Positions 54,724-63,557 of a DNA stretch of 64,000 bases are shown here, piece by piece (the first letter of the stretch is position 1; every line of letters starts with the position of its first letter). The stretch spans positions 1 to 64,000 of the forward strand of contig NZ_JAENWM010000009.1 in the NCBI RefSeq assembly GCF_016650035.1. The letters are read 5' to 3'. The stretch is from Clostridium sp. GTDB lineage: Bacteria; Bacillota; Clostridia; Clostridiales; Clostridiaceae. Below the pieces are notes generated by a model. It was not told where the DNA came from. It did not search any database and saw nothing but the letters and a program-made list of their open reading frames with translations. The position numbers were made by a program, and so were the translations under genes.

Positions 54724-55752
54724 ATGAATATGAAATTTATAAAAAGAATACCTACTGCAGAGGAAATTATGGAACAAATGCCTCTGTCAAATCATATTAA
54801 GGAAATTAAAAGAACTAGGGATAATGATATAAGGAAAGTGTTTGAAAATGAAAATGATAAGTTTATCCTTATAATCGGGCCATGTTCAGCTGACAATGAA
54901 GACTCAGTGTGTGAATATATAGAAAAGCTTGTAAAAGTTCAAGAAAAGGTAAAAGATTCTATCATTATTATACCAAGAATTTATACGAATAAACCGAGAA
55001 CTACTGGTGAAGGGTATAAAGGTATGGCCCATCAACCAGATTTAAATAAAGAACCAGATTTAGTTGCAGGGTTAACAGCTATAAGAAAACTTCATATAAA
55101 AGCATTAAGTGAATTTCACATGCCGGCTGCTGATGAAATGTTATATCCGGAAAATTATGCATATCTTTCAGATTTATTAAGTTATCATGCAGTTGGAGCT
55201 CGCTCCGTAGAAAATCAGCAACATAGGTTTACAGTAAGTGGCATTGATATGCCGGTAGGCATGAAGAATCCTACTGGAGGAGATCTGAATGTAATGCTGA
55301 ATTCCATTAAAGCTGCACAAATTGAACATACCTTTTTATATAGTGGGTGGGAAGTTAAAACAGAAGGTAATCCTCTTGCTCATGCTATTTTAAGAGGAGC
55401 CGTAGATTCTTATGGTAGAAATATTCCAAACTATCATTATGAAGATTTAATTCGTATTGCGAGAGAATATGAAAAACAGAAGCTTCTAAACCCTTCTATT
55501 ATTGTAGATACTAGTCATGCAAACTCAATGAAGTCTTATAAAGAACAACCAAGAATAGCCAGAGAAGTGTTAATGAGTAGGAAATATGATTCTCTACTAA
55601 AGAAAATGGTAAAAGGATTTATGATTGAAAGTTACCTTGTAGAAGGTAAACAAGATGTAGAGGGCGGAGTTTATGGGAAATCTATAACGGATGCATGTCT
55701 AGGATGGAAAAGCACAGAGAAATTAATTTATTATATCGCTGAAAATTTATAG
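54724..55752 (+). CDS. aroF: 3-deoxy-7-phosphoheptulonate (DAHP) synthase, class I
   Basis: First enzyme of the shikimate pathway, joining phosphoenolpyruvate and erythrose 4-phosphate. 342 residues, in the AroF/AroG/AroH range. Motifs: LIIGPCSADN near residue 52, PRIYTNKPRTTGEGYKG near 85, GARSVENQQHR near 158, PVGMKNPTGGD near 178, and DTSHANS near 260. ATG at 54724 follows AGGG by 8 nt. No other aromatic genes are adjacent. Feedback specificity is not assigned. Confidence 0.95.
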   Translation: MNMKFIKRIPTAEEIMEQMPLSNHIKEIKRTRDNDIRKVFENENDKFILIIGPCSADNEDSVCEYIEKLVKVQEKVKDSIIIIPRIYTNKPRTTGEGYKGMAHQPDLNKEPDLVAGLTAIRKLHIKALSEFHMPAADEMLYPENYAYLSDLLSYHAVGARSVENQQHRFTVSGIDMPVGMKNPTGGDLNVMLNSIKAAQIEHTFLYSGWEVKTEGNPLAHAILRGAVDSYGRNIPNYHYEDLIRIAREYEKQKLLNPSIIVDTSHANSMKSYKEQPRIAREVLMSRKYDSLLKKMVKGFMIESYLVEGKQDVEGGVYGKSITDACLGWKSTEKLIYYIAENL

Positions 55753-55756
55753 AGTC

Positions 55757-55797
55757 TTAAGGTGCTAATTATAATGTTAATTAGCACCTTAACTTTT
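55757..55797. terminator. Bidirectional terminator, aroF and GGDEF gene
   Basis: Perfect 15-bp stem (55757-55771 and 55778-55792) with a 6-nt loop between converging genes; T-rich on the plus side. Confidence 0.85.
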
Positions 55798-57442
55798 ATA
55801 GTTCATTTTTATTTTTTAAAAAAACTTTGTTTCTACCAGCATTTTTAGCTTTATAAAGTTCCTCATCGGCAATTAAATACATATCATGAGAACTGTTAAA
55901 ATCTGAGGTATAACCAAATATACCGCCTATACTAATTGTTACTGGACATAACTCATTATTCCAAATATAATTAAGGCCAAGTTTCTCAATAGAAATTCGA
56001 AGGAGTTCTGAAAGAGCTGAAACGTCCTTGAATTCTGTGTTTTTAATAAAGCATACAAATTCTTCCCCACCAAATCTGCCAAGTATTCCAGATCCGTTTC
56101 CAAAAACGTTATTTAAACAGTAAGCGATTTTCTTAAGACAAGTATCACCTTCAAGGTGTCCATGATAATCATTATAACGTTTAAAATAATCAATATCAAT
56201 CATCAAAAGTGATGAACTTATGGGCTTTATTGTGCTCTCCCTCCACACATTAGAAAGATAACTATTAACCCCTCTCCTGTTTGGTATATTAGTAAGTTCA
56301 TCAGATATTACCTCTACACTTAGATTTCTATTTGTTCTTTTCATTGTATCCAATAGTGCGTTTTTATTCCAAATATCCGTCTCCAATTGTTTATTTAATT
56401 TGGTAATTTTTTGGAGTTCCTCGCCGCTAAAGTGTTTACTTAGCTCAATTTTTATTATTTCAAGCTTCTGAGAGATTACGGTAGTTTCCATTTCCTGTTC
56501 CATTAAATGATATTTTTTATAAAACATAAGTGATAATTTAAAATCTTCTTTTCTCTCATAAAATTCAGTTATAATTTTATAAATCTTACTTAACTTCTTT
56601 CTTGCATTTATTTGTTCACCATATTTAATAGCCCTATGGAGATGCCCTAAAAATATCTCTTCGTTTTCAAGTGCTTCAAGTTGTGCGAGATTTATAAGCA
56701 CATCTATTATAAAATATTTGTTTCCAATTCCATCTAACCTAGTAAGAGCATTATTATAGCATTCCCTCGCCGTGTCATATTCTTTTTGGATAAAATAAAC
56801 TTTCCCAATGCTATTTTCAACCTCTGAAAGAGCAGTTATATCATCATGCACAATTAAAATATCATAACTTTTTTTATAATATTCAAAGCTAGTAGAATAA
56901 TTTTCATTTATAAAATATATCTCTCCCATATTTGCTAATATAACTGCTGTGTTACTTATAGAGTTATATTCTTTGCATAATGTTAGGGCCTTATTATAAT
57001 AAATTAATGATTCTGAATGATTGCCAACTTCCTTATAAACCTCACCTATATTGTTAAGGATTCTACTCATTGTTGGATAGTTTTTTGTTCCTTCTAGAAG
57101 ATGTAATGCTTTTAAAAAGTTCTCCAGTGCTCTCTCATACATGGCATTATAAAAATGTACAATTCCTATGAGATTTAAAGTATCCGCTAAATCCAAAGGG
57201 TTATCATACATCTTAAATATCTTAAAAGCATCTAAAGCATAATTAAAGCAGTCATTTATCTTTGTCATTGACCTACAAGCTAATGCCATTGCAAAGAGTG
57301 CATAAGCCTCTTCTAACTTTAACTTATTTTTCTTTGCGGTATTATAAGCTTCCAAACTCATAGCAAAAGCAAGGCTTGGTTGCTTAAACGATATTTTTTT
57401 TGACTCTTTAATTTTATTCATTATAATTTCTGAAATATCCAT
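55796..57442 (-). CDS. TPR-domain diguanylate cyclase (GGDEF)
   Basis: Soluble protein of 548 residues. About residues 40-300 form tetratricopeptide repeats (LNLIGIVHFYNAMYERALENF, LNNIGEVYKEVGNHSESLIYY, LANMGEIYFINENYSTSFEYY, ENSIGKVYFIQKEYDTARECY). A linker coiled coil follows, and a GGDEF domain from about 375 carries the active-site GGEEF at 458-462. It should make cyclic di-GMP. The RxxD inhibitory site five residues before GGEEF is absent, so product inhibition of the usual type is unlikely. The TPRs probably sense a protein or peptide. Monocistronic. Confidence 0.9.
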   Translation of the reverse strand: MDISEIIMNKIKESKKISFKQPSLAFAMSLEAYNTAKKNKLKLEEAYALFAMALACRSMTKINDCFNYALDAFKIFKMYDNPLDLADTLNLIGIVHFYNAMYERALENFLKALHLLEGTKNYPTMSRILNNIGEVYKEVGNHSESLIYYNKALTLCKEYNSISNTAVILANMGEIYFINENYSTSFEYYKKSYDILIVHDDITALSEVENSIGKVYFIQKEYDTARECYNNALTRLDGIGNKYFIIDVLINLAQLEALENEEIFLGHLHRAIKYGEQINARKKLSKIYKIITEFYERKEDFKLSLMFYKKYHLMEQEMETTVISQKLEIIKIELSKHFSGEELQKITKLNKQLETDIWNKNALLDTMKRTNRNLSVEVISDELTNIPNRRGVNSYLSNVWRESTIKPISSSLLMIDIDYFKRYNDYHGHLEGDTCLKKIAYCLNNVFGNGSGILGRFGGEEFVCFIKNTEFKDVSALSELLRISIEKLGLNYIWNNELCPVTISIGGIFGYTSDFNSSHDMYLIADEELYKAKNAGRNKVFLKNKNEL

Positions 57443-57663
57443 AAATATCCCCCAGCTTTGTATAATTAGTGTGTTGTATTTATATATTTATAATTCTACA
57501 TAACATATTTTTTTCCTTTATTTTTAAAAAAAATGATCAATTTAAAGCATTTGTTTTGATTCTTTTTATTTTAAAATAAAAATTTGATAAGAAAAAGTTT
57601 TCGTTACATTTTACTAGCAAAAGAATATATTGAATTATAACAATTAAATGAAGAAGGACATAT

Positions 57664-58173
57664 ATGAATAACATGGATTATCCAGAAATTAAAGAAATAT
57701 TTGAAGGCTGCATAGGTAAGCATGGGTTAAGTGAGGAAAAAGATGAAATTTTGGATATTACTGCAGCACTTCTAATAAAAACGCATAATGACAATTCAAT
57801 TTTACCTATTATAGTAGATACTATTTTTTTTAGAAACAGAGAAGGTCTTTTTAACCATGATTTAATCTGGACTTTTTTCGAAGCAAGGGATCCATATAGC
57901 TTAATGTTAATCGCAAATTACTTATACTCAGATGACGCACGGGATATTGAATTAGCATATAAACTTCTAGATTTTGTACCTTCCATAGATATGAGAAATG
58001 GTCGAGGAGATAGTGAAAATCAATATACGACCATATTCTACTGGCTTAAGGAGAATTATCGTTTTCTATATTTTACTGGGGAAAGTTTTCAAAGAACCAG
58101 TAACCCAATACCATATAAAATAGATTTACATGAAAAATATGGAAGGGGGCTAGTAAATGATTATAATTTTTAA
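57664..58173 (+). CDS. Unknown protein overlapping tgl
   Basis: Not recognised. Soluble and acidic, 169 residues, no signal peptide; alpha-helical look with motifs LIWTFFEARDPYSLMLIANYLYSDD and MRNGRGDSENQYTTIFYWLKENYRF. The ATG at 57664 has AAGGA 5 nt upstream. It overlaps the transglutaminase gene by 17 nt, so it may be a coat-associated partner, substrate or regulator of that enzyme. This is inferred from position only. Confidence 0.8.
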   Translation: MNNMDYPEIKEIFEGCIGKHGLSEEKDEILDITAALLIKTHNDNSILPIIVDTIFFRNREGLFNHDLIWTFFEARDPYSLMLIANYLYSDDARDIELAYKLLDFVPSIDMRNGRGDSENQYTTIFYWLKENYRFLYFTGESFQRTSNPIPYKIDLHEKYGRGLVNDYNF

Positions 58174-58933
58174 CAATTCATTTAAAATTGATGAGTATAT
58201 AAATGAGTATAAACCAAGTAATATTGAAAGAGAAATTATTACTAAGATGAGCAGAAGTAAAGAAAGATATGAGTATAATTTATTAGAACAATTGCAGTTT
58301 GAGTTAACATTAAGAAAAAATATTGTTATTGCATCAGTAAATCTTAATAAAAGTGATCTGTCATTTAAAGTTTTTCGTAAATCAATATGTAATAAGGAGT
58401 ATTGGGAACGAACTGAGGAAGGTGGATTTTTACTTAAAAAAGGAATAAAACCCAGTGTAGCTATTAATGATATTAGTATAAATAGTTCTAAATATGGCAC
58501 TGAATGTGCTACCGCAATGATAATAGTTTATTATCAGGCGTTACTTAATACTTTCAAAGAGAAGCTTTTTAATGAGTTATTTACCAAAATACATTTGATG
58601 AATTGGCATTATATAGACAATTTACTTTATGAAGCAGGTTATATAGAAAAACAAAGTGATTATTTACCTGGGGATAGAAGATATGTTTATAATCCTGATG
58701 TAAATCCAGTAACTCCTGAGTGGCAAGGAGAAAACATTATAGACCTGGGTGATGAACTTTATTATGGACATGGTATAGGTATTGGTAGTGTTGATGAAAT
58801 ACTTATTGAATTAAATAAACAGAGAAAAGATAATGCCACCGTGTCTGCTTATTTATTAGATTCAGCTGCAGTTTTAGATTTTAAGAATTTGGCCAATATA
58901 TATTACAAAGAATTAAAATCCAGCACTAACTAG
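58157..58933 (+). CDS. tgl: Protein-glutamine gamma-glutamyltransferase (spore transglutaminase)
   Basis: Spore-coat cross-linking enzyme of 258 residues, close in length to B. subtilis Tgl (245). Remembered similarity is strongest at ECATAMIIVYYQALL, with Cys117 matching the B. subtilis nucleophile Cys116, at WQGENIIDLG (Glu192) and at YYGHGIGIG (His205). It forms epsilon-(gamma-glutamyl)lysine bonds between coat proteins in the mother cell. AGGGGG lies upstream within the preceding gene. Implies a spore former. No sporulation promoter was identified. Confidence 0.88.
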   Translation: MIIIFNNSFKIDEYINEYKPSNIEREIITKMSRSKERYEYNLLEQLQFELTLRKNIVIASVNLNKSDLSFKVFRKSICNKEYWERTEEGGFLLKKGIKPSVAINDISINSSKYGTECATAMIIVYYQALLNTFKEKLFNELFTKIHLMNWHYIDNLLYEAGYIEKQSDYLPGDRRYVYNPDVNPVTPEWQGENIIDLGDELYYGHGIGIGSVDEILIELNKQRKDNATVSAYLLDSAAVLDFKNLANIYYKELKSSTN

Positions 58934-58948
58934 TGCTGGCTTTTAATT
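58920..58948 (+). terminator. Terminator of the tgl operon
   Basis: Perfect 9-bp stem (58920-58928 and 58931-58939) overlapping the tgl stop, followed by CTTTTAATT. Confidence 0.75.
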
Positions 58949-59214
58949 AAATCTATATTTAATTAAAGGGGGACTCTAATTAAAAAAATCAATTATTTTC
59001 TATGTACTTATAATAACAATTTTAGAAGGTAAGCTATCTAGATTTAATTTTTTATGCAGAGTTTGACGAAAAGTGCGAACGATTTATAGTGCAAATCTAT
59101 ATAATTAAAAGGGAATTATCAATATTTGTAGAATTATAAATATATTATAATCAGATTGAGTGATATTTGATTAAAGCCATTATTTATATGATTTTAAAAA
59201 AGGAGGTATGCATT

Positions 59215-60693
59215 ATGAAAAATATAATGCCAAGTATAGGTATGCATTATAAGAACTATAATGCTTTTAGGAGTGGAGATACGGGGAAGCATGATTCCGA
59301 AGAAAAGTTAAATAAAAGAATTATGGAACTTGAAGAGAAGTTACGGTATACCAAGGAATGTCTCCAAATATCAAATGAGGAACAACTTGTTTATAATGAA
59401 GAACTACTGGTTGCAAATGAAGAATTTAGATCAGCAAATGATGAACTTATAAAAATCAATGCTAATTACCAATATAAGAATCAAGAATTGGCTGATTTAA
59501 ACGATGATATGACAAACTATTTAAACAGTACAGATATTGGAACTATTTTTCTTGATGAAAATCTTTGTGTAAGAAAGTTTACACCCAGAATTGCAAAAGA
59601 GATAAATCTTAAGCCTCGAGATATTGGGCGTCCAATGCAGCACATAGTTAGTAATATAACCAACGATGACTTAAATATGGGTGCAAGAGAAGTAATAAGA
59701 ACTCATAAATTGTATGAAAAGGAAGTACAAAGTAGTGATGGAGATTGGTATTTATTGAAATGCACGCCATACTGTACACAAGAAAATTCACTTAAAGGAG
59801 TCGTTTTATCTCTTGTGGATATAACTAGAGGAAAGAATGCTGAAATAGAGATGTATAGACACAAGAAATTATTAGATGAAAAAATTTTATCAGAAAACCT
59901 AAAGACAGAGTTTTTCAGTAACCTTTCTCATGAACTTAGAACGCCTCTAAACGTAATTTTGTCTGCCCTACAGCTTTTGGATACATTTAAAAGAGGTAGT
60001 GATGTTGATGATAGTGAAATAAAATTTCGAAAGTATAGTAACATAATGAAACAGAATTGTTACAGACAATTGCGCCTTGTTAATAATATGATTGATATTA
60101 CGAAACTTGATGCAGGATTTTTTGAGTTAAAGCTTTCGAACTGTAATATCGTAGATATTGTTGAGAGTGTTACTATGTCAGTAGCCGAATATATCAAATC
60201 TAAATCCATTGAGCTTATTTTTGATACTGATATAGAGGACTGCACCGTATCTTGCGATCCAGAGAAGATTGAAAGGGTTATACTAAATCTACTTGCTAAT
60301 TCAATAAAGTTCACAAAACCAGGCGGAAGTATGACAGTAAATATGTATGATAAAGGAGAAAATATTATAATATCGATAAAAGATACAGGTATAGGCATTC
60401 CAAGTGATAAATTAGATATTATTTTTGATCGATTTAGACAGGTAGATAGATCGCTTACACGAAACCAAGAGGGAAGCGGTATTGGACTTTCCATAGTAAA
60501 ATCCCTTGTGGAGATGCATGGAGGAAGCATTTCTGCAACAAGTGAATACGGCAAAGGATCAGAGTTTATTATTGTTCTTCCGGTAATAGACCGGCCCAAT
60601 AAGAACGATGTATGTAGCGCAATTGAATTAGGAAATCAAGAAAGAATTGAGAGAATACATATTGAGTTTTCGGATATTTATTCCTTAAATTAG
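59215..60693 (+). CDS. Cytoplasmic PAS-domain sensor histidine kinase
   Basis: Kinase of 492 residues with no membrane segment. Order: N-terminal coiled coil (about 25-100, ELLVANEEFRSANDELIKIN), a PAS domain (about 100-215, IGTIFLDENLCVRKFTP to VVLSLVDITRG), HisKA with phospho-acceptor His239 in NLSHELRTPLN, and HATPase (NLLANSIKFT, DTGIGIPSDKLDIIF, GSGIGLSIVKSLVEMHGG). The coiled coil and PAS resemble those in the CheB-CheR fusion that follows. ATG at 59215 has AGGAGG 8 nt upstream; the earlier ATG has none. No response regulator is adjacent. Confidence 0.9.
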   Translation: MKNIMPSIGMHYKNYNAFRSGDTGKHDSEEKLNKRIMELEEKLRYTKECLQISNEEQLVYNEELLVANEEFRSANDELIKINANYQYKNQELADLNDDMTNYLNSTDIGTIFLDENLCVRKFTPRIAKEINLKPRDIGRPMQHIVSNITNDDLNMGAREVIRTHKLYEKEVQSSDGDWYLLKCTPYCTQENSLKGVVLSLVDITRGKNAEIEMYRHKKLLDEKILSENLKTEFFSNLSHELRTPLNVILSALQLLDTFKRGSDVDDSEIKFRKYSNIMKQNCYRQLRLVNNMIDITKLDAGFFELKLSNCNIVDIVESVTMSVAEYIKSKSIELIFDTDIEDCTVSCDPEKIERVILNLLANSIKFTKPGGSMTVNMYDKGENIIISIKDTGIGIPSDKLDIIFDRFRQVDRSLTRNQEGSGIGLSIVKSLVEMHGGSISATSEYGKGSEFIIVLPVIDRPNKNDVCSAIELGNQERIERIHIEFSDIYSLN

Positions 60694-60838
60694 ATAGACC
60701 CGCATACACATCATAGTTAAAAAAGAGTCAAGAAAGAATAAATATAGAGATATATAAATTATTATACACTGTTTACAAATAATTTGCTATAATAAGAGTA
60801 TAAAGGTTATGTTAATCAATTTGTGAATGGGGGGTATT

Positions 60839-63463
60839 ATGCAAGATAATAAGATAACGGATACCGCAAAAACAGACGTTTCAATCGTTGGCATAGGCGC
60901 TTCCGCAGGAGGACTAGAGGCTCTGTCAGATTTCCTGCGTAACGTGCCTGAAAATAGTGGACTAGCTTTTGGTATCGTTCAGCACATGGAAAATAATAGT
61001 AAGCAGATTTTGGTGGACTTACTTAAGAGTGAAACTAGTATGAAAGTTGTACAGGCCAGTGAGAATATATCTATTCAGCCTGACTGCGTCTATGTAATTC
61101 CACCAAACATGAATATGTCTATTAAGAATAATGTGATACACATTTTTGAATATACTGAGCCTCACAATACGCGTCTGCCCATTGATTTCTTTTTTAGCTC
61201 CCTGGCGAATGATAAGATGGAGAGGAGTATTGGCGTCATACTCTCGGGAATGGGTGATGACGGTACAGAGGGACTTAAGAAAATAAAGGAAAAAGGAGGA
61301 GCCGTTTTTATCCAAGAACCGGCCTCTGCTAAATTTGATGGTATGCCTCTCAGTGCTATTGAGGCAGGGTTAACAGAAGTTATAACCACCGTAGAGACAA
61401 TGCCTTCAAAGATTATTTTCTATATTGAGAACAAGCCAAATACTGTTATGGTTGACAAGGACGATGCAAATAAATACAAGAGTTGCATCGACAATATTAT
61501 AGTAATGATACGAGCGCATACAGGTCATGATTTTTCTTCATATAAAAGAAGTACTATACAACGAAGGATTGAACGGTGTATGGGTATACATCAAATTGAC
61601 AATATAGAATCATATGTTGATTTTTTAAAAGATAATCCGAGTGAACTGAATCTCATGTTTAAGGAATTTTTAATTGGGGTTACCAGTTTCTTTCGTGAGC
61701 AAGCAGAATGGGAACTTCTAAAGGACAAAGTTATACCTGCACTCTTAAATCAGCGTGAACCTACTGATACGATTCGAGTTTGGATATCTGGATGTTCCAC
61801 CGGGGAAGAGGCTTACTCCTTAGCGATTACATTCAAAGAGGTGATGGATAAGTTAAAGCCTTCCCAACATAGTTCTATTCAAATTTTTGCTACTGATCTT
61901 GACAGTGAAGCTATTGATAAAGCCCGGGAGGGAATTTTCTCGCTTAATATCGCAAAAGATATCTCCACCCAGCGCCTGAATAGGCATTTCGTAAAGGTTG
62001 ATAAAAGCTATCAGGTTAATAAGGAAATTCGAGATATGGTCATCTTTGCTCAACAAAATATGATTAAAGATCCCCCATTTACAAAGGTAGATATAATGAT
62101 CTGCCGGAACCTACTTATCTACCTGACACCTCAAATTCAGAAAAAGATTATTCCTCTTTTTCACTACAGTCTTAATAGTGGCGGATTTTTGTTCTTAGGA
62201 AGTGCGGAGTCAGTTGGTAACTTCACGGATCTCTTTAAACCACTTGATCTTAAAACGAGAATTTATCAGAGGCTCAGGCCGCTAATTCAGACAGAACCTA
62301 TAGAATTCCCCAACTCTTTTGCACCGTATCAGGCTGAAGTGAACCAGCCGTCCACTGATGTTCAGAACATGCAGTCCATGGCGGATAAACTGATTTTGCA
62401 AAAATATTCACCTTCTACAGTGCTTGTCAATGGTAAAGGTGATATCCTCTACATTACCGGGCGAACTGGCAAGTACCTAGAACCAGCTGCTGGTAAGGTT
62501 AATTGGAATATTTTTGCCATGGCCAGAGAAGGGCTAAATTATAAACTGAATGACACTTTCTATAAGGCTGTTCAGCAAAATAAGGAGGTTATTTCCAAAG
62601 GTGTTGTTGTGATGAACGAAGGTGGAACTTTTAGGGTTGATATCTCAGTAAATCCGCTCAAAGAGCCGGAGGAGCTGCGTGGATTGGTAATGATAATCTT
62701 AACAGATGTTACAGAAACTGAGATGGGTAAAGCAAACAGCACAAACAGCACAAACAACACAAACAAACAAACCCCTATCGCTAATTCGCGGGAGAAGGAA
62801 CTGGAGCAAGAACTATTACAAACTCGCCAAATGTGGCAAGTTGCAGGTACAGAAATGCAGATATCCCAAGAAGAATTTAAATCTAGTAATGAGGTATTGC
62901 AGTCATGCAACGAAGAACTCCAATCGACAAATGAGGAACTGACCACAACCAAGGAAGAAGTACAATCCTCAAATGAAGAGCTAAAGACGATAAATTTCCA
63001 ACTTAAGTCAAAGTTAGACGACATGGAATTAGTCACAAACGATATGAATAATCTAATGGACAGCATGAAGATTGCCACTTTATTTTTGGATGATAATTTA
63101 TTAGTTAAACACTTCACAAATCAAATGACTTTAGTCTCTAGGTTGATTTTGAGTGATGTGGGTCGACCAATTACTGATATTACGTCAGATCTTATTTATC
63201 CCGAACTAGCAGAGGATGTTAGGGAGGTGCAACGTACGCTGATTGCTGTTGATAAGCAGGTTATGTCTCGTAATGGGAGTTGGTTTAACGCGAGCATTCT
63301 GCCTTACCACACTTTAGAGAATAAAATCGATGGTGTGGTCATCACTTTTGTAGATATCACTAAATGCAAAGAGATTGAGGAAGAGCTATTATTGGTAAAT
63401 AACAGGCTAGTTGCTGAAATAAAACAAGGTCATAAGGAAGTTGCTGCATCGAAAGATCAGTAG
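60839..63463 (+). CDS. CheB-CheR-PAS fusion protein
   Basis: Protein of 874 residues. Residues about 12-195 are a CheB methylesterase domain without a receiver domain (Ser22 in GIGASAGG, His49 in IVQHM, Asp in SGMGDDGTEG). About 210-480 is CheR methyltransferase (SFFREQAEWELL, ISGCSTGEEAYSLA, ICRNLLIYL). Then come a PAS-like region, a low-complexity NST/NNT linker, a coiled coil (QSCNEELQSTNEELTTTKEEVQSSNEEL) and a last PAS domain. Such fusions are thought to pair with histidine kinases. ATG at 60839 follows a G-run. A TGCTATAAT extended -10 lies at 60785-60793. Confidence 0.92.
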   Translation: MQDNKITDTAKTDVSIVGIGASAGGLEALSDFLRNVPENSGLAFGIVQHMENNSKQILVDLLKSETSMKVVQASENISIQPDCVYVIPPNMNMSIKNNVIHIFEYTEPHNTRLPIDFFFSSLANDKMERSIGVILSGMGDDGTEGLKKIKEKGGAVFIQEPASAKFDGMPLSAIEAGLTEVITTVETMPSKIIFYIENKPNTVMVDKDDANKYKSCIDNIIVMIRAHTGHDFSSYKRSTIQRRIERCMGIHQIDNIESYVDFLKDNPSELNLMFKEFLIGVTSFFREQAEWELLKDKVIPALLNQREPTDTIRVWISGCSTGEEAYSLAITFKEVMDKLKPSQHSSIQIFATDLDSEAIDKAREGIFSLNIAKDISTQRLNRHFVKVDKSYQVNKEIRDMVIFAQQNMIKDPPFTKVDIMICRNLLIYLTPQIQKKIIPLFHYSLNSGGFLFLGSAESVGNFTDLFKPLDLKTRIYQRLRPLIQTEPIEFPNSFAPYQAEVNQPSTDVQNMQSMADKLILQKYSPSTVLVNGKGDILYITGRTGKYLEPAAGKVNWNIFAMAREGLNYKLNDTFYKAVQQNKEVISKGVVVMNEGGTFRVDISVNPLKEPEELRGLVMIILTDVTETEMGKANSTNSTNNTNKQTPIANSREKELEQELLQTRQMWQVAGTEMQISQEEFKSSNEVLQSCNEELQSTNEELTTTKEEVQSSNEELKTINFQLKSKLDDMELVTNDMNNLMDSMKIATLFLDDNLLVKHFTNQMTLVSRLILSDVGRPITDITSDLIYPELAEDVREVQRTLIAVDKQVMSRNGSWFNASILPYHTLENKIDGVVITFVDITKCKEIEEELLLVNNRLVAEIKQGHKEVAASKDQ
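62733..62772 (+). repeat. Short tandem repeat inside the CheB-CheR linker
   Basis: Repeats of AGCACAAAC and near copies encode an Asn/Ser/Thr linker between the first PAS region and the coiled coil. A slippage-prone site that may vary in length between strains. Confidence 0.6.
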
Positions 63464-63495
63464 CATAGTAAGGTAAAAGTATTTTATCCCTCAAG

Positions 63496-63525
63496 GTATA
63501 TGTAAAAGTTGTTAGGCGCATACTA
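63496..63525 (+). promoter_or_regulatory. Sigma-G-like forespore promoter
   Basis: GTATA (63496-63500), an 18-nt spacer and CATACTA (63519-63525) match the B. subtilis sigma-G pattern GHATR-N18-CATHHTA at every position, 33 nt before the TTG start of the next gene. Confidence 0.6.
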
Positions 63526-63557
63526 ATAACAATATTTACAATTGAGGGGTGAAAGTA

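Noticed and set aside
58961-59070. Short hydrophobic frame (KKSIIFYVLIITILEGK) after an AAAGGGGGA box
   Set aside because: The frame begins at TTA with no valid start codon and ends after about 28 codons; perhaps a remnant, but not supportable as a gene.
62733-62772. CRISPR-like short repeats
   Set aside because: Nine-base in-frame repeats coding an Asn/Ser/Thr linker, with no spacers.
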